Source: a virus
Length of the DNA: 61,950 nucleotides
Virus record (IMG/VR): IMGVR_UViG_3300034407_003836
Location: 1 to 61,950 of that record
Direction: 5' to 3' (one strand)
In this document: positions 22,982 through 31,008 of the stretch, piece by piece
Numbering within the stretch: position 1 is the first letter of the stretch
How the letters are laid out: the number at the start of each line of letters is the position of its first letter
Translations under genes and position numbers: made by a program
Notes under the pieces: model-generated
The model's database searches: none
What the model was told of the DNA's origin: nothing
What the model saw: the letters and a program-made list of their open reading frames with translations, nothing else

Positions 22982-23582
22982 AGTAGTAAAGATGTTTGAG
23001 CAATCGGTAGCTGATTATACAGGAGCACCTTATGCGGTATCATTAGACTCCTGTACTAATGCCTTGTTTTTGTGTTGTATGTTTGAGGGCGTCAACGGTA
23101 AAGAAGTAACAATACCTAGACAAACTTATCTATCAGTACCGCAATCCATTATGCACGCTGGTGGAGAGGTGGTATTTGAAGACCTGCGTTGGCAAGGAAT
23201 CTATCAGTTGAAACCATTCCCAATCTTTGATGCAGCTAAAAGATTTACTTCGGATATGTATAGACCTGGCACGCATATGTGTTTATCTTTTCATATTAAA
23301 AAGCACCTTAAGATCAGTAAAGGTGGGATGATCCTTACAGACAGCAAAGAAATGGCAGATTGGGCTAGAGAAGCTAGATATGAAGGTCGAAGTGAAGGAG
23401 TGAGGTATCAAGACGATGATATTAAGATGTTAGGGTGGAATATGTATATGACTCCGCAACAAGCGACACACGGCTTAACTCTGATGCAAAACTTCCCAAG
23501 GATAAATCCAGATATCCCAGAATCACCACCATATAGAGACTTAACAGAATTTACTTTATTTAAGGATTGTAAGACAAAATGA
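22962..23582 (+). CDS. Short DegT/DnrJ/EryC1-type aminotransferase-like protein
   Basis: 206 aa from ATG 22962 (20-nt overlap with the GNAT gene). Hallmarks of the sugar aminotransferase fold are in order: YTGAPYAVSLDSCTNALFL, VTIPRQTYLSVPQSIMHAG, FPIFDAAKRF (PLP-binding Asp) and LSFHIKKHLKISKGGMILTD with the expected Schiff-base Lys. Typical members have about 370 residues; the C-terminal small domain is missing here. It may work as a compact enzyme, need a partner, or have lost activity. Substrate could be a 4- or 3-keto sugar made by the RmlB-type enzyme at 33723. Confidence 0.7.
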   Translation: MKQNPYEVVKMFEQSVADYTGAPYAVSLDSCTNALFLCCMFEGVNGKEVTIPRQTYLSVPQSIMHAGGEVVFEDLRWQGIYQLKPFPIFDAAKRFTSDMYRPGTHMCLSFHIKKHLKISKGGMILTDSKEMADWAREARYEGRSEGVRYQDDDIKMLGWNMYMTPQQATHGLTLMQNFPRINPDIPESPPYRDLTEFTLFKDCKTK

Positions 23583-24409
23583 AAATTGCACTATGTTTCC
23601 ATGGCTACTTTATAAACAGCGGCGGTGATAATGCTGCCTTTGCTTCTTGGGAATACCTAAAAAGAAAAGTGATAAACAATAATAATGTAGATGTATTTTT
23701 TCACTGTTGGGAACAAGGCGACAGCGTAAAAAAAATGATACACCATATGTATGATCCTGTCAAGATAGAATATGATAAGCAGAAAGATTTCAAAGAAGAA
23801 ATGGAATCTATGGATCAATCTTGGTTTGATGACGGCTTTGACCGCAGCGGAACAATGTATAAGAGCAATTCAATATTCCAAACCTTTAGTTTTCTATACT
23901 CCCGTAAAAGAGTCCTTGAATTGAAGTCCGAGCACGAGAGTGAAAACAACTTTACATATGATGCGGTAATATTAGCCAGGACGGATATAGGCACTAGGGG
24001 CAAAGAACACCCACAGACATATTATGTAACTAATCTTAATTTTGATCCAACCTCTGACATGAATAGACTTCACGCTGCTTATTGGAATCAGATGAACTGG
24101 GGATATGCTGACCACTGGTTTTATTCTAATAGTAAAAACATGGACCTAGTTGGCACTGCATATGATAAAATCCAGACCTATTATAAACCAGGTAGTGATT
24201 ATTATAAATCTATTACAGAAGGCTGGTTTGATAGTAATGCAGAGGATGAATTTAGCAACGAGCAGGAAAAGCCAAAAGATTATCGAACAGATAAGTTAGT
24301 TAAATTTGACAAATGGCAATGTATCGATAATCATAAATTTTATAAATGGTTTTTTAATGACATCGGATTATATGATAAAACTAAGTTCGTTGATATAACA
24401 GGTGAATGA
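23579..24409 (+). CDS. Unassigned glycan-cluster protein, glycosyltransferase-like
   Basis: 276 aa. Starts KIALCFHGYFINSGG and contains VDVFFHCWEQGD and FTYDAVILARTDIG; the R-T-D element parallels the TRSDE motif in the WavE-like proteins at 28036 and 30998, suggesting a related GT-A-like enzyme. Followed by an aromatic-rich region (AAYWNQMNWGYADHWFYSNS). No membrane segment. ATGA-type overlap with the upstream gene. Role assigned from the pattern and neighbours only. Confidence 0.5.
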   Translation: MKIALCFHGYFINSGGDNAAFASWEYLKRKVINNNNVDVFFHCWEQGDSVKKMIHHMYDPVKIEYDKQKDFKEEMESMDQSWFDDGFDRSGTMYKSNSIFQTFSFLYSRKRVLELKSEHESENNFTYDAVILARTDIGTRGKEHPQTYYVTNLNFDPTSDMNRLHAAYWNQMNWGYADHWFYSNSKNMDLVGTAYDKIQTYYKPGSDYYKSITEGWFDSNAEDEFSNEQEKPKDYRTDKLVKFDKWQCIDNHKFYKWFFNDIGLYDKTKFVDITGE

Positions 24410-24410
24410 T

Positions 24411-25145
24411 ATGAAAAGCACAGCTATTATCATGTATTCGCATAGCGATTATAGTGATATATGGGAAATGTTTACAAGTCAGGTTGACAAATATTTCAAA
24501 GACATAAAAAGATACGCATTTATCGATAAAGATGTAAATAAAATTTTACCTGATCATTGGGAGCAGGTCTGCTATAACGAAGAGGAACAATATGATAGAA
24601 GAGTGCAGTCTTGCCTTACAAGTGTAAAAGAGGAATATTGCATTTTCCATCACGAAGATATGGTCCTATTTGATACTCCAGACTACGCCAAGTTGGAAAA
24701 ATGTAAATCAATTTTAGAGGATGAAGATATAAGTTATATAAAACTTATAAAAGGTGGGTTATATAGTGATCACCATCAAGACATACAGTTCAACAACTAT
24801 GATGGGATTTATTTATTAGAACATAGCACTAGCTTTATGTTTGCAGTCCAACCATCTTTATGGAGAACCGAAGACTTACTTGAGGTATATTCAGAGACAG
24901 ATATTGATAAAATACATGAATTTGAAGTAATGGCATCTCAGGTGTGCAAACAATTTAACATTGATGGTCTTTACGCATATAATGGTGAAAAGAAACGTGG
25001 CATGTTTCATTGGGATTCAAGCATCTACCCTTATGTTGCTACAGCAATCGTGAAGGGTAAGTGGAACATTTCAGAATATGAGAAAGAGATGACTCTTTTA
25101 CTAGAACAGTACAATATTGAAAAAGAGGATAGAGGGTTTGTATGA
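24411..25145 (+). CDS. Unassigned glycan-cluster protein, GT-A-like
   Basis: 244 aa from ATG 24411, with AGGTGA 5 nt upstream; a GTG at 24402 is possible. N-terminus STAIIMYSHSDYSDIWEMF; EEYCIFHHEDMVLFDTPDY has the look of the acidic metal-binding centre of GT-A enzymes; HSTSFMFAVQPSLWRTEDLLEV resembles acceptor-side segments. Ends DRGFV with its TGA overlapping the next ATG. Likely a glycosyltransferase, but no family is certain. Confidence 0.45.
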   Translation: MKSTAIIMYSHSDYSDIWEMFTSQVDKYFKDIKRYAFIDKDVNKILPDHWEQVCYNEEEQYDRRVQSCLTSVKEEYCIFHHEDMVLFDTPDYAKLEKCKSILEDEDISYIKLIKGGLYSDHHQDIQFNNYDGIYLLEHSTSFMFAVQPSLWRTEDLLEVYSETDIDKIHEFEVMASQVCKQFNIDGLYAYNGEKKRGMFHWDSSIYPYVATAIVKGKWNISEYEKEMTLLLEQYNIEKEDRGFV

Positions 25146-25678
25146 TTGAGTTAGTTATATTAGATATCGACGGAGTTCTAACGGATGGTCGAAAATATTA
25201 CGGACTAGATGGTATGCCATTTGCAAAGACATATTGTGATAAGGATTTTACTGCGATCAAGCGCCTTCGTGGTGCAGGGGTAAATGTCTGCTTTCTGTCT
25301 GGGGACGATACTGTCAATCAAGCTATGGCAAAAAATCGAAACATTGATTTCTTTTATGCCCGTGGAAAAGATAAAGCAGATTTTATTGAGGAGTTTCAAA
25401 AAAAATATAATACATCCCCACAAAACATGGCATACATTGGCGATGACTTATTTGATAGTAGCATATTGAAAGCTGTAACATACCCATTTTGCCCTGCCGA
25501 CGCATGTGGAGAAGTGAAGAAAATTTGTACATCTGCTTATGGTTATCATAATATCCTGCGAAGTAATGGCGGCTGCAATGTTATTATGGAAATGGTTGAG
25601 GTATTACTTGAACGTGGACTAATAAATGACTGCACTATGGAAGATATAGAAGCACTTGACAAAAAAGAAAAGTTTTGA
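25142..25678 (+). CDS. KdsC-like HAD phosphatase
   Basis: 178 aa. LVILDIDGVLTDGRKYYG at the N-terminus is the signature of the KdsC/YrbI family (nucleophile D8, acid D10). FLSGDD, the DKADFIEEF region and AYIGDDLFDSSIL give motifs II-IV. KdsC hydrolyses KDO-8-phosphate; relatives act on sialic-acid 9-phosphate and other sugar phosphates. The C-terminal 35 residues (NILRSNGGCNVIMEMVEVLLE) match the family's R-x-x-G-G/A end. Its place beside a sugar kinase and a sugar nucleotidyltransferase suggests a step in making an activated sugar. KDO synthase itself is not seen. Confidence 0.8.
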   Translation: MIELVILDIDGVLTDGRKYYGLDGMPFAKTYCDKDFTAIKRLRGAGVNVCFLSGDDTVNQAMAKNRNIDFFYARGKDKADFIEEFQKKYNTSPQNMAYIGDDLFDSSILKAVTYPFCPADACGEVKKICTSAYGYHNILRSNGGCNVIMEMVEVLLERGLINDCTMEDIEALDKKEKF

Positions 25679-26534
25679 TTTCTGTATAGTAGGTAATATA
25701 TTCCTAGATACAGTACAAGTAACTAATTCGTTCCAAGTTGGCACATCTAACTTGGGGACATCGAAAAGAACTGCCCTTGGTGGTGTTATGAACACAGCGA
25801 GAAGCCTGTGTAAAATAAATAATCATTGTAAAGTATTTGTTTCTACAGTGGTAGGTAATGACGACCAGGGTAGGTATATCTTAGATAAACTACAAGATTT
25901 TAAAAATGAAAACAGTAACTTCGATTACCATGCAACTCGTGTCGATGCCGCCACGACAAGTGCGCTTATAATATGTGAAGCCGACAAACAGATAAGAAGC
26001 AGTATAGTGAATTGGGGTGCTTGTAAGACAAGTTCTGATTTTTATTTACCTGAATCGAGATGGTACCACTTCATGTACCTGGACACTTTATTAGCTGTCA
26101 ATAAAAATATGTTTACACAAATATCAGAAGAGAGTATAATATCGGCAGACTTTTGTTTAGCTACTCACACTGCCAAGGAAAGAAATAGGATAATGGACTT
26201 GATAAAGAATATGAATTTTGTTATAACCTCAGAAGATAGTGCAACAAGCATTACGGGCGAACAATATGAGATCTATTCAGCGATGACGCTAGGCGAAGCA
26301 GTTGGCTCAGCAGCAATTGTGCATAGCCCAAGAGGCAGTTTTGTTAGTGCTCAAGGAAATGATTTCATGGTCAACAGCGACTATATAAATGACGTGAAAC
26401 TCGATGTACTAGGTGCGGGCGACGCATTTGCAGCAGGATTCATGCATGATACTCAGAAAAACCCAAACAATATAAAAGAAAATGTCCAGTATGCACACAC
26501 TTATGCAACTAATTTTATTCAGGGGGATAAGTGA
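25656..26534 (+). CDS. PfkB-family sugar kinase (ribokinase/HldE-kinase type)
   Basis: 292 aa, TTG start at 25656 overlapping the phosphatase gene by 23 nt. FCIVGNIFLDTVQ at the start, ALGGVMNTARSLCKI (the first PfkB signature, G-G-x-x-x-N), and DVLGAGDAFAAGF near the C-terminus (second signature, catalytic Asp in GAGD). Family members phosphorylate sugars such as ribose, fructose-6-P or heptose-7-P; the substrate cannot be read from sequence. In heptose-nucleotide pathways a PfkB kinase acts next to a HAD phosphatase and a nucleotidyltransferase, the set found here. Confidence 0.78.
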   Translation: MTKKKSFDFCIVGNIFLDTVQVTNSFQVGTSNLGTSKRTALGGVMNTARSLCKINNHCKVFVSTVVGNDDQGRYILDKLQDFKNENSNFDYHATRVDAATTSALIICEADKQIRSSIVNWGACKTSSDFYLPESRWYHFMYLDTLLAVNKNMFTQISEESIISADFCLATHTAKERNRIMDLIKNMNFVITSEDSATSITGEQYEIYSAMTLGEAVGSAAIVHSPRGSFVSAQGNDFMVNSDYINDVKLDVLGAGDAFAAGFMHDTQKNPNNIKENVQYAHTYATNFIQGDK

Positions 26535-26866
26535 TGGATTTATATGCATCAACATGGAAATATTTTTCCGCATTTGAAAATAAAGATTTAGATACATTAT
26601 GTGATCTGTATAGCAATACTGTGTCCTTAATAGATTGGGATGTTGAATGCCATAGTGCGGAGAAAGTCCTACAAGCAAATGAGAGTTTATTTAGCAGTGT
26701 TGAAAACATCAAGGTTGACATTACACGTTGCTCGGTTGATAAGATGTTGTTGACCGCTACAGCAGAAATTATTATTACACTGGACGGAGAAGAGATAATA
26801 GTAGCAGATATCATCACGTTCGGTCAAGATGGAAAAATAAAAAATATTAGAGCCTATAAGGGGTAA
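26534..26866 (+). CDS. NTF2/SnoaL-like small protein
   Basis: 110 aa from ATG 26534; a GTG one codon upstream is less likely. The opening (WKYFSAFENKDLDTLCDLYSNTVSLIDWD) is the helical start of the NTF2/SnoaL cone fold, where the pocket Asp sits after the second helix. The rest is strands: VDITRCSVDKMLLTATAEIIITLDG, ADIITFGQDGKIKNIRAY. Such proteins can be isomerases, hydratases or binding proteins. Its position between kinase and nucleotidyltransferase suggests a sugar-modifying or accessory role. Confidence 0.7.
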   Translation: MDLYASTWKYFSAFENKDLDTLCDLYSNTVSLIDWDVECHSAEKVLQANESLFSSVENIKVDITRCSVDKMLLTATAEIIITLDGEEIIVADIITFGQDGKIKNIRAYKG

Positions 26867-26869
26867 AAA

Positions 26870-28036
26870 ATGACAAAGAAATATAATGTATTGTTGCCTG
26901 TCGCAGGGCGAGCACAAAGATTTTTAGATAAGGGCTATACTATGCCCAAGCCGCTAATCATGGCAAATACCAGGCATGTTATTGATTGGGCTATGGATGC
27001 ATTCAAGGCAGATGACTGCAATCTTATTTTTGCAGTTCGTCTAGATCATATTCACAACTTCTCAATCGATCAAATATTGAGGGATAAATTTGGTGAAGAT
27101 GTAAAAATTGTTATTGTTGACCATATCACAGATGGATCAGTGTCTACTTGCTTATTAGCTAGAGAATATATTGACAATGATTTGCCTTTGTTTATTTATA
27201 CACCTGATGTATATTACGAAAACCAGTTTGACCCAGCCTCTGTACCAGAAGAGATGGATGGATATCTGTTGACATTCAAAGCAAATAGTCCAGCACACAG
27301 TTATGTTGAAATGAATGAGGATGGTTATGCAACCAGAACAGCAGAGAAAGAAGTGATTAGTCAGAACGCTGCTGTTGGTGTTTACTATTATAAAACTGGT
27401 AAGATGTTCATTCAATATGCAGAAGAAATGATCGAAGCGAATATTCGTGTAAAGAATGAGTTCTATATCTGCCCAATGTACAACCTTATGATCCGAGATG
27501 GCGCTAAGGTTGGTATCCATCAAGTAGAGAAGATGCATGTTCTGGGAACCCCACAAGAGTTGGAATTCTTTGTAAACCATGTAGCACCAAGGTTTGGGCA
27601 GAAGCCCGTAGCTATTGCTTGTGACCATTCAGGGTTTGAAGCTAAAGAGATGGCTAGGAGAGTGTTAGAAGCTAATGGCGTTCCTTATGTTGATTTTGGA
27701 ACTTATGTAAACCAAAGCTGCGACTACAACGACTATGTGTCACAAGCTATTAGAGCAATCCAGAATAACATCTGTGACTTTGGTATTGGATTTTGCCGCA
27801 CAGGTCAGGGCGTAAATATATTAGCTAGTAATATGAATGGCACTATTGCGGCTTTAGTATTTGACGAGTATACAGCCGAACATGCAATGACTCATAACTG
27901 TGCTAACTGGTTTTCAGTACCGAGCAAATATGTTAGTGAATCTACGTTCGATAGGATGGTAAAGCTATGGAAGACCTCATCATTTGATGGTGGACGCCAC
28001 ATGACTAGAATGAGCAAAACACTAGGAACGAAATAA
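26870..28036 (+). CDS. Sugar nucleotidyltransferase fused to an RpiB/LacAB-type isomerase
   Basis: 388 aa. Residues 1-235 match NTP-transferases: NVLLPVAGRAQRFLDKGYTMPKPLI (activation loop and Lys), FIYTPDVYY (metal Asp) and QNAAVGVYYYKTG. Residues 245-388 match RpiB: VAIACDHSGFEAKE, then FGIGFCRTGQGVNI with the catalytic Cys, THNCANW, and GGRHMTRM. All RpiB residues I know as catalytic or phosphate-binding appear kept. RpiB interconverts ribose-5-P and ribulose-5-P and related sugars. The fusion would isomerise and activate a sugar, or feed pentose phosphate to the transketolase genes downstream. TAATG overlap with the next gene. Confidence 0.82.
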   Translation: MTKKYNVLLPVAGRAQRFLDKGYTMPKPLIMANTRHVIDWAMDAFKADDCNLIFAVRLDHIHNFSIDQILRDKFGEDVKIVIVDHITDGSVSTCLLAREYIDNDLPLFIYTPDVYYENQFDPASVPEEMDGYLLTFKANSPAHSYVEMNEDGYATRTAEKEVISQNAAVGVYYYKTGKMFIQYAEEMIEANIRVKNEFYICPMYNLMIRDGAKVGIHQVEKMHVLGTPQELEFFVNHVAPRFGQKPVAIACDHSGFEAKEMARRVLEANGVPYVDFGTYVNQSCDYNDYVSQAIRAIQNNICDFGIGFCRTGQGVNILASNMNGTIAALVFDEYTAEHAMTHNCANWFSVPSKYVSESTFDRMVKLWKTSSFDGGRHMTRMSKTLGTK

Positions 28037-28986
28037 TGCCTGAGTACAAGGACCCAATACAAGGAGGTATCACTACCATAATACAGGGACCAATAAATGA
28101 TGTGTCTCTCAAAAATATTCCTCAGTACCTCCGAAATGGTCCTGTTGTGATACATGCATGGGATTACAATCAACAAATACCGCATTGGCGCAACTCTGAA
28201 AATTATAACAGTATATTATCACAAATAAAGGATTTTTATGGCGATCGGGTAAAAATAGTTTTGTGCCCTGTGCCACAGGAATCTAAAAATATCAAAGATA
28301 TACACTCTGATCGCTGGGCTGACTGGGCGCTACAATTTGCTAACAAGACATTCCATTTTGCAATGTATGGGATTAGTGACGCACTAAAACACGTTGAGAC
28401 AGAATATGTGTTAAGAACAAGAAGCGATGAAGCGTATTCAAACGTTGATTTATTCATAGAAGCATTATGCAGAGACCCAAAGAAATTTGTTATGGGTAAT
28501 ATTTTCGCTGCACCTATGAAAAATCAAGAATTTCATATTGGTGATCACATCTATGCCTGCAAGTCAGAAGATTTATATCATGCAACTAATCAGCTAGCAT
28601 CTTTTTACTATGGTTATAATAAAGATCCAAAATGGTTTTATTTCCAACGACCAATCGGTTTTGAGCAGGTATTAGCATATTCTTGGATGGACTGTACTGG
28701 CATCGACATGTCACTACCCTTACGTCCAGAAAATATTGAATCCTTGCCGCCTATGAGAAGAGCTTCCCCAGAGCTTCGGAATTTTATCTTATCGAACAGT
28801 GTACAATCAGACATAAAAAATAGAGAAATAAGAAAGCAGGTCGCACATGATTATTTTCATGTGATAGATATCAATAAAGCACGCCCCTTTAGGGCTCGCT
28901 GGAATCATTGTGGTAAAACCTTTATAGATCAATTTCAAAATCCGCACGGGGTCTATAATACAGGAGATATGTTAGATGGATATTAG
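28036..28986 (+). CDS. WavE-like LPS/glycan biosynthesis protein
   Basis: 316 aa. TTIIQGPINDVSLKNI near the start, YVLRTRSDEAYSN in the middle and KFVMGNIFAAP, HIGDHIYACKSEDL, DYFHVIDINKARPFRARW later match the WavE family (LPS core synthesis, named from Vibrio cholerae), which looks like a GT-A glycosyltransferase with R-S-D-E as metal site. A clear paralogue lies at 30998. Soluble. Starts in the overlap with the fused nucleotidyltransferase gene. Confidence 0.7.
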   Translation: MPEYKDPIQGGITTIIQGPINDVSLKNIPQYLRNGPVVIHAWDYNQQIPHWRNSENYNSILSQIKDFYGDRVKIVLCPVPQESKNIKDIHSDRWADWALQFANKTFHFAMYGISDALKHVETEYVLRTRSDEAYSNVDLFIEALCRDPKKFVMGNIFAAPMKNQEFHIGDHIYACKSEDLYHATNQLASFYYGYNKDPKWFYFQRPIGFEQVLAYSWMDCTGIDMSLPLRPENIESLPPMRRASPELRNFILSNSVQSDIKNREIRKQVAHDYFHVIDINKARPFRARWNHCGKTFIDQFQNPHGVYNTGDMLDGY

Positions 28987-29005
28987 AAATAAGGAGACAT
29001 GCTAA

Positions 29006-29662
29006 ATGAATACGCCTAATAGAGATATAAATTTACATCAAAGACTATTAAAACTTTTATACGATCATAATGAAGAGCATGTTGGAAGCTGCTTTACTTG
29101 TGTGGATATAATTGATAATATTTTTAAAAACAAAAACGAAGATGATATATTTGTACTGTCAAATGGACATGCAGCATATGCTTTATATGTCGTATTAGAG
29201 AAATATTATGACCATATTGATGCTGACGCATTAGTAGAGAAACATGGTGGTCACCCTAACTGGGATGAGGATAATCACATCTATGTATCAACTGGCAGTT
29301 TAGGCTCGGGTATTGTTATTGCAGTAGGTAGAGCATTAGCAAATCGCAACCGTAAAGTTCATGTTATGGTTAGTGATGGAGAATGTGCTGAAGGTTCCGT
29401 ATGGGAAGCATTGCGATATGTAGAAGAATATAATGTTGACAATATGGAAGTTTATGTTAACGCAAACGGCTGGGCATGTTATGATCCCGTAGATGTGGAA
29501 TACTTAGAGCGACGTTGTAAAGCTTTTTTGCCAAGGATTCATTTTCATAAAACCGATGTCAACTCATATTTCCCATTTTTGAAAGATCTTGATGCACACT
29601 ATTGCAAGCTTTCAGCGGAAGATTATAAACTAGGTACGGAGATGTTGAATAATGAGCGTTAG
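29006..29662 (+). CDS. Transketolase, N-terminal (TPP-binding) subunit
   Basis: 218 aa. LSNGHAAYALYVVLEKY (the catalytic His), KHGGHPNWD, STGSLGSGIVIAVGRALA and VMVSDGECAEGSVWEALRYVEE...NANGW, the GDG-x(n)-N thiamine pyrophosphate motif (SDG here). About 50 residues shorter than the alpha chain of typical split transketolases. It overlaps by 11 nt the gene for the pyrimidine-binding subunit, so the two form a coupled pair. Transketolase moves two-carbon units between sugar phosphates, for example making sedoheptulose-7-P. Confidence 0.85.
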   Translation: MNTPNRDINLHQRLLKLLYDHNEEHVGSCFTCVDIIDNIFKNKNEDDIFVLSNGHAAYALYVVLEKYYDHIDADALVEKHGGHPNWDEDNHIYVSTGSLGSGIVIAVGRALANRNRKVHVMVSDGECAEGSVWEALRYVEEYNVDNMEVYVNANGWACYDPVDVEYLERRCKAFLPRIHFHKTDVNSYFPFLKDLDAHYCKLSAEDYKLGTEMLNNER

Positions 29663-30134
29663 AAAAACATTTGTCAGTTTACTACATGAAGAAATGAAAC
29701 AGAACGACAATATTGTATTTGTTGTTGGTGATTTGGGATACGGACACTTTGATGAGATCCGAGAAGAGTTCCCAGACAGGGTTATCAACCCAGGGGCGGC
29801 AGAACAGTTAATGATGGGGATGAGTATTGGCTTAGCTCAGGAGGGCAAGCTTGTAGTATGTTATTCAATGACGCCATTCACATTATATCGACCATTTGAA
29901 TTTATTAGAAACTATGTTGACTATGAGAAGATTCCAGTCAAATTAATTGGTGCGGGTAGGGATAAAGATTATCTTTGGTTAGGCTGGTCACATTGGGCGA
30001 CTGATGACAAGGAACATCTTAGCGGCTTCAAGAATATTGAAAAGCACTGGCCTGAAGACCCCGAAGATATGAAACGCTTATTTAAAGGTATCATGTATAA
30101 CGGGAAACCAACTTATGTGAATTTGTCAAGGTAA
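29652..30134 (+). CDS. Transketolase, pyrimidine-binding subunit (no C-terminal domain)
   Basis: 160 aa. IVFVVGDLGYGHFDEI, then RVINPGAAEQLMMGMSIGLAQEG with the catalytic Glu that activates TPP, then YSMTPFTLYRPFEFIRN. It corresponds to the central domain of transketolase, while the usual C-terminal domain (a further 130 residues or so) is absent. Active sites form at the interface with the 29006 product, so activity is possible without that domain. ATG overlaps the upstream gene. Confidence 0.82.
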   Translation: MSVRKTFVSLLHEEMKQNDNIVFVVGDLGYGHFDEIREEFPDRVINPGAAEQLMMGMSIGLAQEGKLVVCYSMTPFTLYRPFEFIRNYVDYEKIPVKLIGAGRDKDYLWLGWSHWATDDKEHLSGFKNIEKHWPEDPEDMKRLFKGIMYNGKPTYVNLSR

Positions 30135-30141
30135 GATTATA

Positions 30142-31008
30142 GTGTCAAATTTAAACTTAGGAGAAATTGAAATAAAGCGAACTATTTTCAAACCTCTACA
30201 TTACTGGCCTATATACCAAGAGTTATTTGAGAAGATAAATAAATCGCATGACAAAAAAGAAACTCTTAAAATATTTGAAATAGGCATAGCTGATGGCGGA
30301 TCTATTGAAATGTGGTATAAGATATGTAAACAATTAGGTATAGATGTTAGCATAACAGCTATTGATGTCAGGCTATCTGATAAACTTCGTAATAATATAC
30401 AACAAGTCACAACTAACGATGGGAGTGTGCTTCTTGAGCCCTGCAATTCAAATTCTATTGAACACATAAATGCCATTTTGGGAGATAATAAATTTGATCT
30501 TATTATTGATGACGGAAGTCACCAATCAGACGATATAACCAAGTCGTTTCACAATTTGTTTATTGACAGGCTAAAGGATGGTGGTATATATATAATAGAA
30601 GACCTACATTCTCACTATTGGCAAAAACAAGCAGAGGCGAGTGATTCTGCCTCTAATTTGATTCGTGCCTTAATGGATGCACAAAACTTCTGGTCGCTCA
30701 CTAAAGGTGTTGCAAGATACAAGGTAGCTGAGAGATATTTTGACAAGATAAATAAAATAGAGACATATGACAGTATCGTGTTGATCCATAAAGGTAAAAC
30801 CTATAGAGATAGGAGCCAGTATGAAAAGCTTGGTGCCGCTGAAGACAGATATTGTTATTTAGGCTGTCCAATTGGATCTCCAGATGGTAGTATTATAAGA
30901 TACGGTAGGGTAAGTAATAATTTAAATTCACAGATAAAACTCAAAACAGCACTAACGGAAGAATACAGTTTGTTGTTTGACAGAGGGGTAAGCAAAGATG
31001 AATATTGA
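30142..31008 (+). CDS. SAM-dependent methyltransferase (sugar O-methyltransferase type)
   Basis: 288 aa, GTG start at 30142. IFEIGIADGGSIEMWYK is motif I; AIDVRLSD motif II; FDLIIDDGSHQSDDITKSFHNLFIDRLKDGGIYIIEDLH is the extended D-D-G-S-H block seen in sugar O-methyltransferases and cephalosporin-hydroxylase-like proteins, where the Asp and His hold a metal. Probably methylates a hydroxyl on the cluster's glycan. Overlaps the WavE-like gene at 30998. Confidence 0.75.
   Translation: MSNLNLGEIEIKRTIFKPLHYWPIYQELFEKINKSHDKKETLKIFEIGIADGGSIEMWYKICKQLGIDVSITAIDVRLSDKLRNNIQQVTTNDGSVLLEPCNSNSIEHINAILGDNKFDLIIDDGSHQSDDITKSFHNLFIDRLKDGGIYIIEDLHSHYWQKQAEASDSASNLIRALMDAQNFWSLTKGVARYKVAERYFDKINKIETYDSIVLIHKGKTYRDRSQYEKLGAAEDRYCYLGCPIGSPDGSIIRYGRVSNNLNSQIKLKTALTEEYSLLFDRGVSKDEY

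Noticed and set aside
26870-28036. Frameshift or chimera as explanation of the nucleotidyltransferase-RpiB fusion
   Set aside because: The frame is continuous through the linker (about residues 235-245), with no internal ribosome binding site plus start that would suggest two separate genes; kept as a true fusion.
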